The notes beneath the pieces were generated by a model. It saw only the letters and a program-made list of their open reading frames with translations, was not told the DNA's origin and ran no database searches. DNA of 64,000 nucleotides. It comes from Hymenobacter canadensis. Lineage in GTDB: Bacteria; Bacteroidota; Bacteroidia; Cytophagales; Hymenobacteraceae. Made by a program: the position numbers and the translations under genes. Positions 23,136 through 32,323 of this stretch are shown here, in pieces. The stretch is taken from assembly GCF_027359925.1 (NCBI RefSeq), contig NZ_CP114767.1, forward strand, positions 1,054,001 to 1,118,000, written 5' to 3'. Position 1 is the stretch's first letter. The number at the start of each line of letters is the position of its first letter.

Positions 23136-23948
23136 CTAGTTGGCTTCCAGGATCTGAAACAGCTCGTCGAGCTTGGGCGTGAGGATGATTTCGGTGCGGC
23201 GGTTGGTGGCCTTGTTGGCGGGCGTGTCGTTGCTGGCCACGGGCATGTATTCGCTACGGCCCGAGGGCGTCACCTGGGCGGCGGGCAGGCCGGAGCTGGT
23301 TAGGATACGGGTGATTTCGGTGGCGCGCAGCACGCTCAGGTCCCAGTTATCCTTGGCCCCGTTCACCACGCCTTTCAGGGGCACATTGTCGGTGTGGCCT
23401 TCCACCAGCACGTTTACGTCCTGGTTGCCCTGCAGGGCAGTGGCCAGCTTTTTCAGGGCCTCCTGACCTTTGGGGTCCACTTTCGTTGAGCCCGATTTGA
23501 ACAGCAGCTGCTCCGACAGCGACACGTAGACTTTGCCGTTTTTCACGTTCACCTGCAGATCCTGGGCATTGAAGCCCAGCAGGGCGTCGCCCACTTTCTG
23601 GCGCAGGGCCTTCACGGCGGCGTCTTTCTGCTCCAGGATGCGCTGCATTTCGGCAATGCGCTGCTCCTTAGAGCGCAGGTCGGCGGAAAGGGCGGTGTTG
23701 GTTTGTTCGGCACCGCTCAGGTTCTGGTTGAGCTGGTTTACCTGCTGGTTTTTGTTGAGCAGGCTGGAACGCAGAGACTCTTCGTTGCGGGCTTTGTCCT
23801 GTTCCAAGGCCGTTTTCTGGGCCTGCAGCTGGTCGCGTGAAGACGTCAGCGTGGCGTTCTGCTGCTGCAGAGCGGCGATTTCTTTGGCGTTGCAGCCGCC
23901 GAGCAGCAAAGAACCGGCACTGCACAGCATAATCAGGGAAGTACGCAT
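23136..23948 (-). CDS. OmpA-family lipoprotein with coiled coil
   Basis: 270 residues: lipoprotein signal (lipobox LGGC), a coiled coil over about residues 24-105 (EIAALQQQNATL through RILEQKDAAVKAL), then an OmpA C-terminal domain (about 125-262) with peptidoglycan-binding residues in VLVEGHTDNVPL, NWDLSVLRATEI and NKATNRRTEI. It probably tethers the outer membrane to the cell wall. The start ATG at 23948 is chosen for the lipoprotein signal; the frame is open far upstream without coding character. Confidence 0.92.
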   Translation of the reverse strand: MRTSLIMLCSAGSLLLGGCNAKEIAALQQQNATLTSSRDQLQAQKTALEQDKARNEESLRSSLLNKNQQVNQLNQNLSGAEQTNTALSADLRSKEQRIAEMQRILEQKDAAVKALRQKVGDALLGFNAQDLQVNVKNGKVYVSLSEQLLFKSGSTKVDPKGQEALKKLATALQGNQDVNVLVEGHTDNVPLKGVVNGAKDNWDLSVLRATEITRILTSSGLPAAQVTPSGRSEYMPVASNDTPANKATNRRTEIILTPKLDELFQILEAN

Positions 23949-24214
23949 GGGCAAGAGTGGGATAAAAAGGCGAAGGATATGGACAGCACAACCGTGCCAT
24001 CGGGGTTTCAAACGGCTCCGGCGGCAGGGGAGTTGCCTGCGGCCCCGGTGGCGTCCGGATTCTGCGTTACTTTGCCCGCAGGTATACAAGGTCCCGGGCC
24101 GGGCGCAAAATCTGCCGGTTTCAGCAGCCTTCCGCATGTGTGTCGGGTGCCGATGCGCCCGGCGTTTGCGGCCTGCCAGGGGAGAAGGGGCCTGTACCCG
24201 ATGGATATTTCTGC

Positions 24215-26011
24215 ATGATTGAGTTGACGTTTTTGCCGTGGCGCGCCGCGGTATTCTGTGGGATGCTAAGCCTGCCGTGGGCAGCCCCGGCAAGCTTCGC
24301 CCAAACAGCCGCCGGCCCGCCAACGGCCGGCTACTGGGTGGAGCTGCGCGACAAAGCCGGCGTGCTATTCAGCCCTACCACCTACTTCATGGCCGCCGCG
24401 CAGGCCCGCCGCCAGCGCCAGCACCTGCCCGCCGCCGACAGCTCCGACTTCCCGGTGCGGCCCGACTACCTGCGCGCCGTGCGCCAACACGCCGATTCGG
24501 TGCTGCTCGTCAGCCGCTGGTTTAATGCCGTGGCGTGCCGCGCTACGCCGGCGCAGGCGGCCGCGCTGGCCCACCTGCCGGGTGTGCGGCGCGTGCTACC
24601 GCTGGCCGGGGCCGAGGTGCTGCCCGCTGCCTACCCGGCCGCTGCCCGGCTGCCTGCTTCCATCACTGCTGACCGGCCTCTGAACGCCGCCGACCGCCAG
24701 CTGGCCCGCCGCCAAACCCGCAGCCTCGGCGCGGATGCCCTGCGCCAGGCCGGCCTCGATGGCCAGGGCCTGCGCATTGCGGTATTCGATGTGGGCTTTA
24801 GCGGCGCCGATAAGCACGCGGCGTTTCAGGAGCTGTTTCAGCAAAATAGGGTGGCGGCCACCTATGATTTCGCTCGGCGCAAGCCCGACGTGTTCCACGG
24901 CGGCAGCCACGGCACCGAGGTGCTGGCCTGCCTGGCCGGCCGCCTGCCCGACGGCACGCCGCTGGGCCTAGCCACGGGCGCCACCTACCTGCTGGCCCGC
25001 ACCGAGCGGATGCAGCGCGAGATTTATGCCGAAGAGCTGGACTGGCTGGCCGCCGCCGAATGGGCCGACCGCAACGGCGCCGACATCATCAACTCCTCGC
25101 TGGGCTACACGGCGCGCCGCTACTTCCCGGAGCAGATGAACGGCCGCCGCAGCCTGGTGGCGCGGGCCGCCAGCTTGGCCGCCCGCAAAGGCATGCTGGT
25201 AGTGAGTGCCGCCGGCAACGACGGTGACAACGACGACTGGCGCACCGTAGGCACTCCTGCCGATGCCGACTCCGTGCTGGCCGTGGGCGGCGTCGACCCC
25301 GATACTGGTTTCCACCTCGACTTCAGCGCCTACGGCCCCACCGCCGACCGTCGCCTCAAGCCCAACGTGGCCGCCTTCGGTACGGTCCTGACGGCCTCAC
25401 CCGGCGGCCGCTACGCCCGCGTCGATGGGACTTCCTTTTCCAGCCCGCTGGTGGCCGGGCTGGCGGCCTGCGCCTGGCAGCAGCAGCGCGGCCTCACGGC
25501 CATGCAACTCTTCGCCCGACTCCAGCAGTCGGCCACGCTCTACCCATACTACGACTATGCCCATGGCTACGGCCTGCCGCAGGCCAGCCGGCTGCTGCAG
25601 AAAGCCCCGCCGGACGCCGCCGGCCCGCCGCCCACCATCGATTTTGTGGTGCTTGACAGCTTGCTGGCCGTGAATATCCGCCCGGGGGCCCTGCAGCCGC
25701 TGCCGTTGTACGCCGACTCGCTCATCCTGCAGCCCGATGATACCCGGCGTGTGCCAGGTGTAGGGCGCGAGGAGCCCCGCCCGGCCGGATCTACGCAGGC
25801 AGCGTCGCCTAGAGAGGCAGGAGTGGTGGTTCTGCCCGCCGCCAGCTACCTCTACTGGCATGTGGCCGATGCCCGCGGCGTGCTGCGGCGCTACGAGGTA
25901 GTGGAAGTCAGCCAACGGGCCATTCTGCGCATTCCGCGCCGCACGCTGCAGCCCGGCGACGTCGTGCGGGTGTATTATCTGGGCACCACGCACAGCTATC
26001 CGGTTTTATGA
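24215..26011 (+). CDS. Exported subtilisin-family (S8) serine protease
   Basis: 598 residues: signal peptide (1-30, SFAQT), propeptide-like region to about 180, peptidase S8 domain (about 185-470) and a C-terminal domain of about 120 residues with no sorting motif I recognise. The catalytic triad is D192 in AVFDVGF, H232 in GGSHGTEV and S407 in GTSFSSP; the oxyanion Asn is N335 in SAAGNDG. The next gene overlaps its stop by 4 bp, so the two are coupled. Confidence 0.92.
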   Translation: MIELTFLPWRAAVFCGMLSLPWAAPASFAQTAAGPPTAGYWVELRDKAGVLFSPTTYFMAAAQARRQRQHLPAADSSDFPVRPDYLRAVRQHADSVLLVSRWFNAVACRATPAQAAALAHLPGVRRVLPLAGAEVLPAAYPAAARLPASITADRPLNAADRQLARRQTRSLGADALRQAGLDGQGLRIAVFDVGFSGADKHAAFQELFQQNRVAATYDFARRKPDVFHGGSHGTEVLACLAGRLPDGTPLGLATGATYLLARTERMQREIYAEELDWLAAAEWADRNGADIINSSLGYTARRYFPEQMNGRRSLVARAASLAARKGMLVVSAAGNDGDNDDWRTVGTPADADSVLAVGGVDPDTGFHLDFSAYGPTADRRLKPNVAAFGTVLTASPGGRYARVDGTSFSSPLVAGLAACAWQQQRGLTAMQLFARLQQSATLYPYYDYAHGYGLPQASRLLQKAPPDAAGPPPTIDFVVLDSLLAVNIRPGALQPLPLYADSLILQPDDTRRVPGVGREEPRPAGSTQAASPREAGVVVLPAASYLYWHVADARGVLRRYEVVEVSQRAILRIPRRTLQPGDVVRVYYLGTTHSYPVL

Positions 26012-26724
26012 AGCAGTTCTGTTTGATTCTGACGCTGGCTGCTGCTGGCTTGTGGCCGCGCTACGGGCAGGCCCAGCGCGTGCTGTTGCAGTCCACCGTC
26101 GCCAAAGACACCGTGTATGAGCAGTATGGGCCCAATCGGGCGTTTTTCAACCATCTGTACTTCAGTTACCTGCCGGTGGTTGGCGCGGCGGCCGGGAGCG
26201 GGGCGCCGCTGCGCTATGGCAGCTCGGCGGAACTGGCGGTAGGCCTGCGCAACAAGTTCCGGCTGAGTGAGCCGCTGAGTGCGGGTTTCGACCTGCGCTT
26301 TGTGCGCCGCACCTACGACCTGGCCCAGGAGGCCGGCAAGATGCTGCCAACGCCGGTGCTGCACTACCGCGAGTCGCTGGCAACGTCGGAGGCGCATATT
26401 GAGACGTTTGTGCGCCTGAATGTGGGGGCGCGGGGCAACGTCATTGGCCGCTACCTGGACCTGACCGGCTGGGGCGGCTGGGCCCTGAGCACCGCCCATC
26501 GCACCGAAGACCGGCCCGGCAGCGGCGCCAAAAAAGTGCGCACCGCTGAAACAGGCTTGCCCTACCTGCGCCGGTGGCCCTACGGGGTGGGGGTGAGGAT
26601 GGGCACGGGCCGCTACGCCGCCGTGGCCCGTTACCGCCTCTCCGATACGTTTACGGCCGATGCGCCGACGGAATTTCCGGAACTGCCTCGTTGGACGGTA
26701 GGGGTGGAAATTGGGTGGCTGTAA
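26008..26724 (+). CDS. Outer-membrane beta-barrel-like protein coupled to the S8 protease gene
   Basis: 238 residues, signal peptide 1-22 (YGQAQ). The rest alternates polar and hydrophobic residues in strands with many Arg/Tyr/Gly (SAGFDLRFVRRTYDL, GVGVRMGTGRYAAVARYRL) and ends in a strand with terminal aromatic/hydrophobic residues (TVGVEIGWL), as in small outer-membrane barrels. The ATG overlaps the stop of the preceding protease gene (ATGA), implying joint translation and perhaps joint function. No named family. Confidence 0.75.
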   Translation: MKQFCLILTLAAAGLWPRYGQAQRVLLQSTVAKDTVYEQYGPNRAFFNHLYFSYLPVVGAAAGSGAPLRYGSSAELAVGLRNKFRLSEPLSAGFDLRFVRRTYDLAQEAGKMLPTPVLHYRESLATSEAHIETFVRLNVGARGNVIGRYLDLTGWGGWALSTAHRTEDRPGSGAKKVRTAETGLPYLRRWPYGVGVRMGTGRYAAVARYRLSDTFTADAPTEFPELPRWTVGVEIGWL

Positions 26725-26836
26725 TGTGTTGAGCCTGAATAATAATCCGGGGCAACCCTTTTTACGTACCTCAGATACCGGTTTGGAGCGTTGGCCGAAA
26801 AAGAAAAAAGCAAACCAGCCCAACCCTGTTCTATTT

Positions 26837-26868
26837 TTTGGGTAGATAGCAGCAGAGCCGTAACTTTG
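26837..26868 (+). promoter_or_regulatory. Complete Bacteroidota promoter (TTTG-N20-TAACTTTG)
   Basis: TTTG at 26837-26840, 20-nt spacer, TAACTTTG at 26861-26868. Both elements and the spacing fit the Bacteroidota primary sigma consensus. It serves the lipoprotein gene at 26966, with a leader of about 95 nt. Confidence 0.85.
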
Positions 26869-26965
26869 ATATAGAATTCGTTTGCTACGGCCTTCAGAAT
26901 CTTCTCCTATGTGAGGAAGTTTTGCCCGTAGCTGACCAGACTTGCTAATGGTTTCTCACCACCAA

Positions 26966-27565
26966 ATGAAAAAAATCTTACTGGCCGCTGTCTGCACCGG
27001 AATCCTGCTCCAGACTACTTCCTGCCTCAACACGGAGAAGGAGATGGGCAATTCCCGCAACCCTGATCGGCCCTTCACGCCCACGCCCGAAGGGGCTCGT
27101 GGCCGCGTGAACGAGCGCACCGTGCTGCGCACGGTGAATGCTGCCCATTATTTCTCTAATACCAAAACCAAAGATAATTTCGTGCTGCAGCTGCAGGGGA
27201 CTAAAATCCTGAGCGCGCAGGCCCATCTTATCATCGTCAACAGCACCGGCGATACGCTCCGCAAAGAGTCGATGCCCGCTACTGCCTTGCTTGACCAGCG
27301 CGAGATGGACGACCCGCAGTCGGCCACTGTTCGCGACAAGGAAATTGCCATCCTGCAGGGCATGAACTCCTTCTTCCGCGAAGACCGGTTTACGCAGCCC
27401 GCCGTAGCCCGCGCCGCTGCCCAGCCCTCCGAAGTGGATGCCGAGGGCTGGCAGGCCGTGAAAGCCGACACCAAGGCCTATGGCTTCGACTACATTGCCA
27501 ACGGCAAAGAGCGCCGCCTGGCTTACGCCAAGAAGCTGCAGAAAGCCGTGATTGTAGCTCAGTAG
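26966..27565 (+). CDS. Lipoprotein of unknown function
   Basis: 199 residues. Start MKKILLAAVCTGILL gives a lipoprotein signal with lipobox QTTSC. The mature part is mixed helix and strand (NFVLQLQGTKILSAQAHLII, STGDTLRKESM, GWQAVKADTKAYGFDYI), with no family I recognise. In-frame TTG (26942) and ATG (26948) codons upstream are less likely starts. It is a single-gene transcript with its own consensus promoter and a terminator. Confidence 0.82.
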   Translation: MKKILLAAVCTGILLQTTSCLNTEKEMGNSRNPDRPFTPTPEGARGRVNERTVLRTVNAAHYFSNTKTKDNFVLQLQGTKILSAQAHLIIVNSTGDTLRKESMPATALLDQREMDDPQSATVRDKEIAILQGMNSFFREDRFTQPAVARAAAQPSEVDAEGWQAVKADTKAYGFDYIANGKERRLAYAKKLQKAVIVAQ

Positions 27566-27586
27566 AGCTGGTTCCAGCAAGCAATG

Positions 27587-27619
27587 AAAAGCCCCGTTCG
27601 AAACCGAACGGGGCTTTTT
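27587..27619. terminator. Terminator after the lipoprotein gene
   Basis: AAAAGCCCCGTTCG / CGAACGGGGCTTTTT, a perfect 14-bp stem with a 4-nt loop. Confidence 0.93.
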
Positions 27620-27812
27620 GTCTATGGACGGCCTCCATTGGGAGGCTTCTTAAGCAGGCCTCAGTTCAGCTGAGGTGCTGCCACTTATTCAATCACCGAT
27701 GCAAGCTGCTGTGCTGCCCATGAGCAACGCCTGAAGCGGCTGCGGCTATCCTGGTAGTGGTTGCTGCCTGGTTTCGGCGCCTGAACAGGCGCGTGTCCGG
27801 CCAGCAGCGAAA

Positions 27813-29156
27813 TCAGGAGCCCATGCTTGCGCTGGCTAGCCAGCCGAGCCGGCCGGCGGCGCTGCGCACCAGCCGGTAGCCCCCAAACTCGCCCAGCACG
27901 GCCACCGAACTGCGAGCCGGCAACGAGTCGAGGGTGGCGGCGCCGGCAGCGGGAGTGGCGTAAAGGTCGGTGGCTGTGGAGAGGGCCAGGCGGCGCAGGG
28001 CGGCGGCCGGCACTACGGCGCGGGCCGCCACGTAGCCGATCTGGCCATTTGGGTGCTGCACCCGGTACCAGTCGGCCTGGCTGCCTACCACCAGCAGGGG
28101 GGTGTTGCGGGGCAGGGCGGCCACGGTAGCCTGTTTAGCCAGCGGGCCGCGGCGCAGGTCGGTGCGCTTGTCCTGCACGCGTACCCACTCGCCGAGGCGG
28201 CCGGGGGCGGTGCGCGGGGCAGCGGGGTCGGTATCCGCGCGCCGTACAAACGGAAACGGGTCGACGGCGCCGCGGCCGCCGCGGTACACGCCAAAGTGCA
28301 GGTGCGGCGGGGTAGTGCGGGCATTACCGGTGTTGCCCACCAGCCCCAGCGTATCGCCGATGCGCACCTGCTGGCCGGGCTGCACCAGCTGCTTATCAAG
28401 GTGGGCGTAATAGATATGCTGGCTGTGCTCGGTGTCCATCAGCCACACCACGCGGCCGCCGCGTGGCGTCTCGTTGACGCGAGTGATGTAGCCGTTGGCC
28501 GCCGCCACGGCCGGTGTGCCACGCTTGGCGAAGATGTCAATGCCTTCGTGGCGGCGGGCGCCACCGTCGCGGTCGACGCCCCAGAAGCTGCCCACGGCCA
28601 CGTCGTTTTTGCCCCGCACCGGAAAGCTCAGGCTGGGCGCCCGCTGGATGCGCAGTGTGAACCGGCCGGTGCGCAGCAATTCGGGCTGCACGCGCAGCAG
28701 GTGCTGGCGGTCGTCCTCGGCTACGTAGCTAAACGCCAGCGCCGTGGTATCGGCGGAGGCCAGCGGCCGGGTAACGCGGCGCTCGGGGTCCAGCTCAAAG
28801 GCATCGAGGAAGACGCGGGCGTCGGTGTTTTTATCGAGCGTGAGGCTGATGCGGACGGTTTCGCCCTCGCGCACCTGGTAGCGGAAGGCGGCGGCCGTAG
28901 CGCGGTCGGCAGCGAAATAGCCGGTTTCCTGGAACGGCAGCGTCACCACCAGCGAGTCGCGCAGGGCGCGGTCGGCGGCGGCCAGCCAGTCGCGGCCCAG
29001 GGCCGTTTCGGCGAGGCCAGCCTGGCGCAGCTGGCGGGCATAGGCTTCGTGAGGAGTGGTTTTCTGGAAAATGCCCTGCAGCGTTTGCTGCTTGCCGCAG
29101 GCCGCAAGCACTACAAAGGACACGAAGAATAAGGCGTAACGAACGGGGAGTGGCAT
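27813..29156 (-). CDS. M23-family peptidase lipoprotein with C-terminal SH3-like domains
   Basis: 447 residues. Lipobox VLAAC (C20). A beta-sandwich-like region (about 90-175) precedes the LytM/M23 zinc peptidase domain. Metal ligands are H203 and D207 in RRHEGIDIFA and the HxH of PPHLHFGV (H285, H287). Two SH3b-type repeats follow (about 320-447: DLRRGPLAKQATVAALPRN, DLYATPAAGAATLDSLPA), typical cell-wall-binding modules. It probably cuts peptidoglycan cross-links during growth or division. It diverges from the XRE regulator gene. Confidence 0.9.
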   Translation of the reverse strand: MPLPVRYALFFVSFVVLAACGKQQTLQGIFQKTTPHEAYARQLRQAGLAETALGRDWLAAADRALRDSLVVTLPFQETGYFAADRATAAAFRYQVREGETVRISLTLDKNTDARVFLDAFELDPERRVTRPLASADTTALAFSYVAEDDRQHLLRVQPELLRTGRFTLRIQRAPSLSFPVRGKNDVAVGSFWGVDRDGGARRHEGIDIFAKRGTPAVAAANGYITRVNETPRGGRVVWLMDTEHSQHIYYAHLDKQLVQPGQQVRIGDTLGLVGNTGNARTTPPHLHFGVYRGGRGAVDPFPFVRRADTDPAAPRTAPGRLGEWVRVQDKRTDLRRGPLAKQATVAALPRNTPLLVVGSQADWYRVQHPNGQIGYVAARAVVPAAALRRLALSTATDLYATPAAGAATLDSLPARSSVAVLGEFGGYRLVRSAAGRLGWLASASMGS

Positions 29157-29288
29157 GAAGAACAATTGGTTTCCTGCTCAACCCCAAAATCGGCGCCGTA
29201 GTTCGCCATAAACCCGTAGGCGCGGGGCTGCTGCGGTTGCGGAAACCAGTATACTTGGGGCGTTTTTAGGCCAACTACGCTTGCTTCT

Positions 29289-30056
29289 ATGTTTTCCGCC
29301 GCCCGTATCGTTGCCATCCGCAAAAGCAGGGGTTTCTCCCAGGAAGTGCTGGCTGAGCAGTCGGGCGTGAGCCTGCGCACCATCCAGCGGGTGGAGCAGG
29401 GCGATACCGTCCCGCGCGGCCACACGCTGCTGGCGCTGGCGGCGGCCTTGCAGGTTCCGTTGGAAGAGCTGCAGGCCGCTCCCGCACCTGCAGACGCTCC
29501 GGCCACAGTCCCGGCCGATGCTCTAATTGCGCTGCTGCCCGAAACTACCGCGCCGCCGCAACCCTTGCCCATAAAGCTGCCCGTGGCTTCGCCGGCCAAC
29601 CTGGCCACTATTCCAGCCGCGCTGCCTGCCAATCAAGGCCCCACAACGGCCACTGTGGTGCCGGCGGCTGCGCCGGCCCCCACGCCCGTTCTGCGCGCCG
29701 ACCCCGAGTTTTTGCAGCTGCTGAATTTGAGCGCGCTTAGCTTTCTGGTGTTGCCGCTGCTCAATCTGGTGGTGCCCTTTGTGCTGTGGCGCAAGCAGCG
29801 GCACACCATTGCGCACGCGGCCGAGGTTGGCCGGCGGGTGCTGGGCTTTCAGGTGCTGTGGCAGGTGGGCTGCTTCTTTGCTTATGTGCTGCTGGCCGTG
29901 GGGCAGGTGGTGGCGGTGCAGTTCCACAGGACCCCCATCAAGGGCGGCTTCCTGCTGGTGATGGTCGCGACGTACCTGCTCAATGTGATGACGGTGGGGT
30001 ACTACGCCCGCCGCCTGCGGCAGGGGCGGCTGGATATCTATCCGGTGCGGCTGTAG
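29289..30056 (+). CDS. Membrane-anchored XRE-family regulator with DUF4870-like membrane domain
   Basis: 255 residues. An N-terminal helix-turn-helix (about 5-60: IVAIRKSRGFSQEVLAEQSG, VSLRTIQRVEQGDTVPRG) is joined by a long Ala/Pro/Thr-rich linker (about 63-135) to a domain with about four membrane helices (FLVLPLLNLVVPFVLWRKQ, ADIYPVRL-type end). The membrane part resembles DUF4870. This would keep the DNA-binding domain at the membrane. What it senses and controls is unknown; the M23 peptidase gene diverges 132 bp away. Confidence 0.82.
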   Translation: MFSAARIVAIRKSRGFSQEVLAEQSGVSLRTIQRVEQGDTVPRGHTLLALAAALQVPLEELQAAPAPADAPATVPADALIALLPETTAPPQPLPIKLPVASPANLATIPAALPANQGPTTATVVPAAAPAPTPVLRADPEFLQLLNLSALSFLVLPLLNLVVPFVLWRKQRHTIAHAAEVGRRVLGFQVLWQVGCFFAYVLLAVGQVVAVQFHRTPIKGGFLLVMVATYLLNVMTVGYYARRLRQGRLDIYPVRL

Positions 30057-30234
30057 CGGCGCGTTGTATGGCGCGTTTCGGGCTGAATTGAAGCAGGGCC
30101 GCCGCCGAAAAGTACGCCGTTAGACTGGTGTTGATGGGGTTGGGGTAACTGGTAATGTATTGAATAGTAAGTAAATGAGGTGAATGGCGGGGAAATGGCG
30201 GGAAAATGACGCACGGCCGGGCGAGGGGAGCGGG

Positions 30235-30242
30235 TAGGTTTG
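30235..30242 (+). promoter_or_regulatory. -7 promoter element for the retropepsin-like gene
   Basis: Perfect TAGGTTTG box about 30 nt before the ATG at 30273. It supports that start over the open frame upstream. Confidence 0.6.
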
Positions 30243-30272
30243 CTGTCGTCTTCCAACCTCCACTTCCTCTCC

Positions 30273-31250
30273 ATGAAAACCCTCGTCAAAATCCTGCTTT
30301 CCGTAGTGCTGCTGCTCGTGCTGAGCGGCCTGGGTGGCTACTTCTACATGAAGCAGAAGTTTGCGCCGCCCGCCAACCAGCTTTCCATCACCGGCCTGCC
30401 CGCCACCGGCCCGCTGCGTTGGACTGCCGACACCACGGCCAAGCCCGCCGTGCTGCACGAGGCGCTGCTGGTGCCCGTCCGGCTCCCGAATTGCGCACGC
30501 ACTTTCTACCTGCAACTGGATACCGGCGCGCCCTACACGGTGCTCTACGCCCACCAGCTGGTAGTGCTGCGCCAGCACTACCCGGCACTCACTGCCGCGC
30601 TGCAGGCGCCGCAGGATACCGTGCGTAATTTCCGGTTCAGCCTGGGCGGCGCGCCGGTAGCCATGCGCCGGACGCTGGTGCTGCCCCATGGCCGCCCGGC
30701 ACTGCCCGCCGATACCTTGGCGCCCTACGTCATCGGGACGCTGGGCACGGATGTGCTGGAGGGCCGCGTGCTGCTGCTCGACTACGCCCGCAACCAGTTC
30801 ACGCTGGACCAGCAGGTACCGGACAGCCTGGCGCGCCGCGCCGAATTTGGCCCGTTGGCTTTCACCAACCGCCGGGTGCTGCTTGATGCCGGGCTGCAGC
30901 AGAAGCAACAGCAGCTGCTGTTTGACTCGGGCTCCAGCGCCAACGCCTTGATCACCAGTCAAAATATCTGGCAGGAGCTGGCCACGCCGGGCGCCCCCAC
31001 CCGCACCACGGCCTCCAATTCCTGGGGCAAAAAGCTGCTGGTGCATACCGCCCCCACGGATGCCCAAATCCGCTTTGGCGCCATAGAGGCTCCGCTGCGC
31101 ACCGTCACGTACATCGAGGGCATGAACCTGATGCAGTCGACGCTGATGCGCTTTTCGGGGATGGCTGGCATGCTGGGCAACGAGCCGTTTCTGGGCACCA
31201 CGCTTATTCTAGATGTGAAAGGCGGCCGCTACGCCGTAGTGCGCCCTTAG
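30273..31250 (+). CDS. Retropepsin-like aspartic protease, membrane-anchored
   Basis: 325 residues. A membrane helix at about 5-25 with no clear cleavage site suggests anchoring with the enzyme outside the cytoplasm. Two aspartic-protease-type motifs are present: LQLDTGAPYTVLY (D83) and LLFDSGSSANALI (D218). In retroviral-type enzymes one motif per subunit makes a dimer; two motifs in one chain would suit a pepsin-like single-chain active site. The C-terminus has the second conserved hydrophobic stretch (MAGMLGNEPFLGTTLILD). The substrate is unknown. Confidence 0.82.
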   Translation: MKTLVKILLSVVLLLVLSGLGGYFYMKQKFAPPANQLSITGLPATGPLRWTADTTAKPAVLHEALLVPVRLPNCARTFYLQLDTGAPYTVLYAHQLVVLRQHYPALTAALQAPQDTVRNFRFSLGGAPVAMRRTLVLPHGRPALPADTLAPYVIGTLGTDVLEGRVLLLDYARNQFTLDQQVPDSLARRAEFGPLAFTNRRVLLDAGLQQKQQQLLFDSGSSANALITSQNIWQELATPGAPTRTTASNSWGKKLLVHTAPTDAQIRFGAIEAPLRTVTYIEGMNLMQSTLMRFSGMAGMLGNEPFLGTTLILDVKGGRYAVVRP

Positions 31251-31298
31251 CCCGCCAAGGCCGGGCGGGCCGCACCGGGCAGTTGTCGGGCAGGCGTC

Positions 31299-31306
31299 TA
31301 CCTTTG
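31299..31306 (+). promoter_or_regulatory. -7 promoter element for the HMG-CoA-lyase-like gene
   Basis: Perfect TACCTTTG box. It predicts a leader of about 20 nt before the ATG at 31329. Confidence 0.6.
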
Positions 31307-31328
31307 CGCTGTACTCAGCTTGCTGCCC

Positions 31329-32180
31329 ATGAAACTCATCGACTGCCCCCGCGACGCCATGCAGGGCTGGCCCACCTTCATCCCGACCACCCAGAAAACC
31401 GCCTACCTGAACGCGTTGCTGCGCGTGGGCTTCGACACGCTGGACTTCGGCTCGTTCGTGTCGCCGAAAGCCATTCCACAGCTCACCGACACTGCCGAGG
31501 TGCTGGATGGGCTGAATCTGGCGCAGTCGGGCACGCGGCTGCTGGCCATTGTGGCCAACCTGCGCGGGGCCGAAACGGCCGCCCAGCACCCTCAGATCCG
31601 CTACATCGGTTTCCCGCTGTCGGTGTCCGAAACCTTCCAGCAGCGCAACACCAACAAGAGCATTGCCGAGGCGTTCGACGACGTGACGCGCATGCAGGAG
31701 CTGTGCGCCCGCACCGGGCAGCAGCAGGTGGTGTACCTGAGCATGGGCTTCGGCAACCCCTACGGCAACCCGTGGAGCCCGGAAATCTTGGGCGAGTTCA
31801 CCCAAAAGCTCGACGCCCTCGGCGTGGGCATCGTGGCCTTATCGGATACCATCGGCGCCTCTACGCCGGCCACCATCGCGCCGCCCTTCCGGGAGCTGAC
31901 GGCGGCCTTCCCGCACATCGAGTTCGGGGCGCACCTGCACACCACGCCCACCACCTGGCGCGAAAATGTGCTGGCGGCCTACGAGGCCGGCTGCCGCCGC
32001 TTCGACGGCGCCTTAGGCGGCTACGGCGGCTGCCCCATGGCCACCGACGCCCTGACCGGCAACATGCCCACCGAGCGCCTGATTGAGTTTGCCACCGAAA
32101 AAGGGGAGGAGCTGCACCTGAACACGGAAGCGCTGGCCGAGGCTATGCAGCTGAATCAGGAGATATTTGCGGGGCATTAG
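31329..32180 (+). CDS. Hydroxymethylglutaryl-CoA lyase-like protein
   Basis: 283 residues of the HMGL TIM-barrel family, which cleaves HMG-CoA to acetyl-CoA and acetoacetate in leucine breakdown. Visible motifs are the N-terminal DCPRDAMQGW (catalytic Asp/Arg region), LSDTIGASTPATI, the metal-binding GAHLHTTP, and the active-site loop GGYGGCPMATDALTGN with its Cys. The ATG at 31329 is preferred to 31320 by family alignment. A partner acyl-CoA ligase or carboxylase is not in the window, so the exact substrate is not certain. Confidence 0.9.
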   Translation: MKLIDCPRDAMQGWPTFIPTTQKTAYLNALLRVGFDTLDFGSFVSPKAIPQLTDTAEVLDGLNLAQSGTRLLAIVANLRGAETAAQHPQIRYIGFPLSVSETFQQRNTNKSIAEAFDDVTRMQELCARTGQQQVVYLSMGFGNPYGNPWSPEILGEFTQKLDALGVGIVALSDTIGASTPATIAPPFRELTAAFPHIEFGAHLHTTPTTWRENVLAAYEAGCRRFDGALGGYGGCPMATDALTGNMPTERLIEFATEKGEELHLNTEALAEAMQLNQEIFAGH

Positions 32181-32204
32181 CAGAACTTTGCCATCTTGAG
32201 TTCC

Positions 32205-32304
32205 CTGTCATCCTGAGCGGAGCGAAGGACCTTATCACGGCTGAATAAATCGTTCAATGACAACTGAGCCGTGAGAAGGTCCTTCGTTCCGCTCAGGATG
32301 ACAG
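32205..32304. repeat. Long palindromic repeat (family B variant)
   Basis: CTGTCATCCTGAGCGGAGCG and reverse complement bound arms of about 37 bp with very few mismatches around a loop of about 26 nt. The leading TCATSCTGAGC relates it to family B. It lies between the HMG-CoA-lyase-like and LutA-like genes. Confidence 0.9.
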
Positions 32305-32323
32305 CCATTTCCCTCCACACGCC

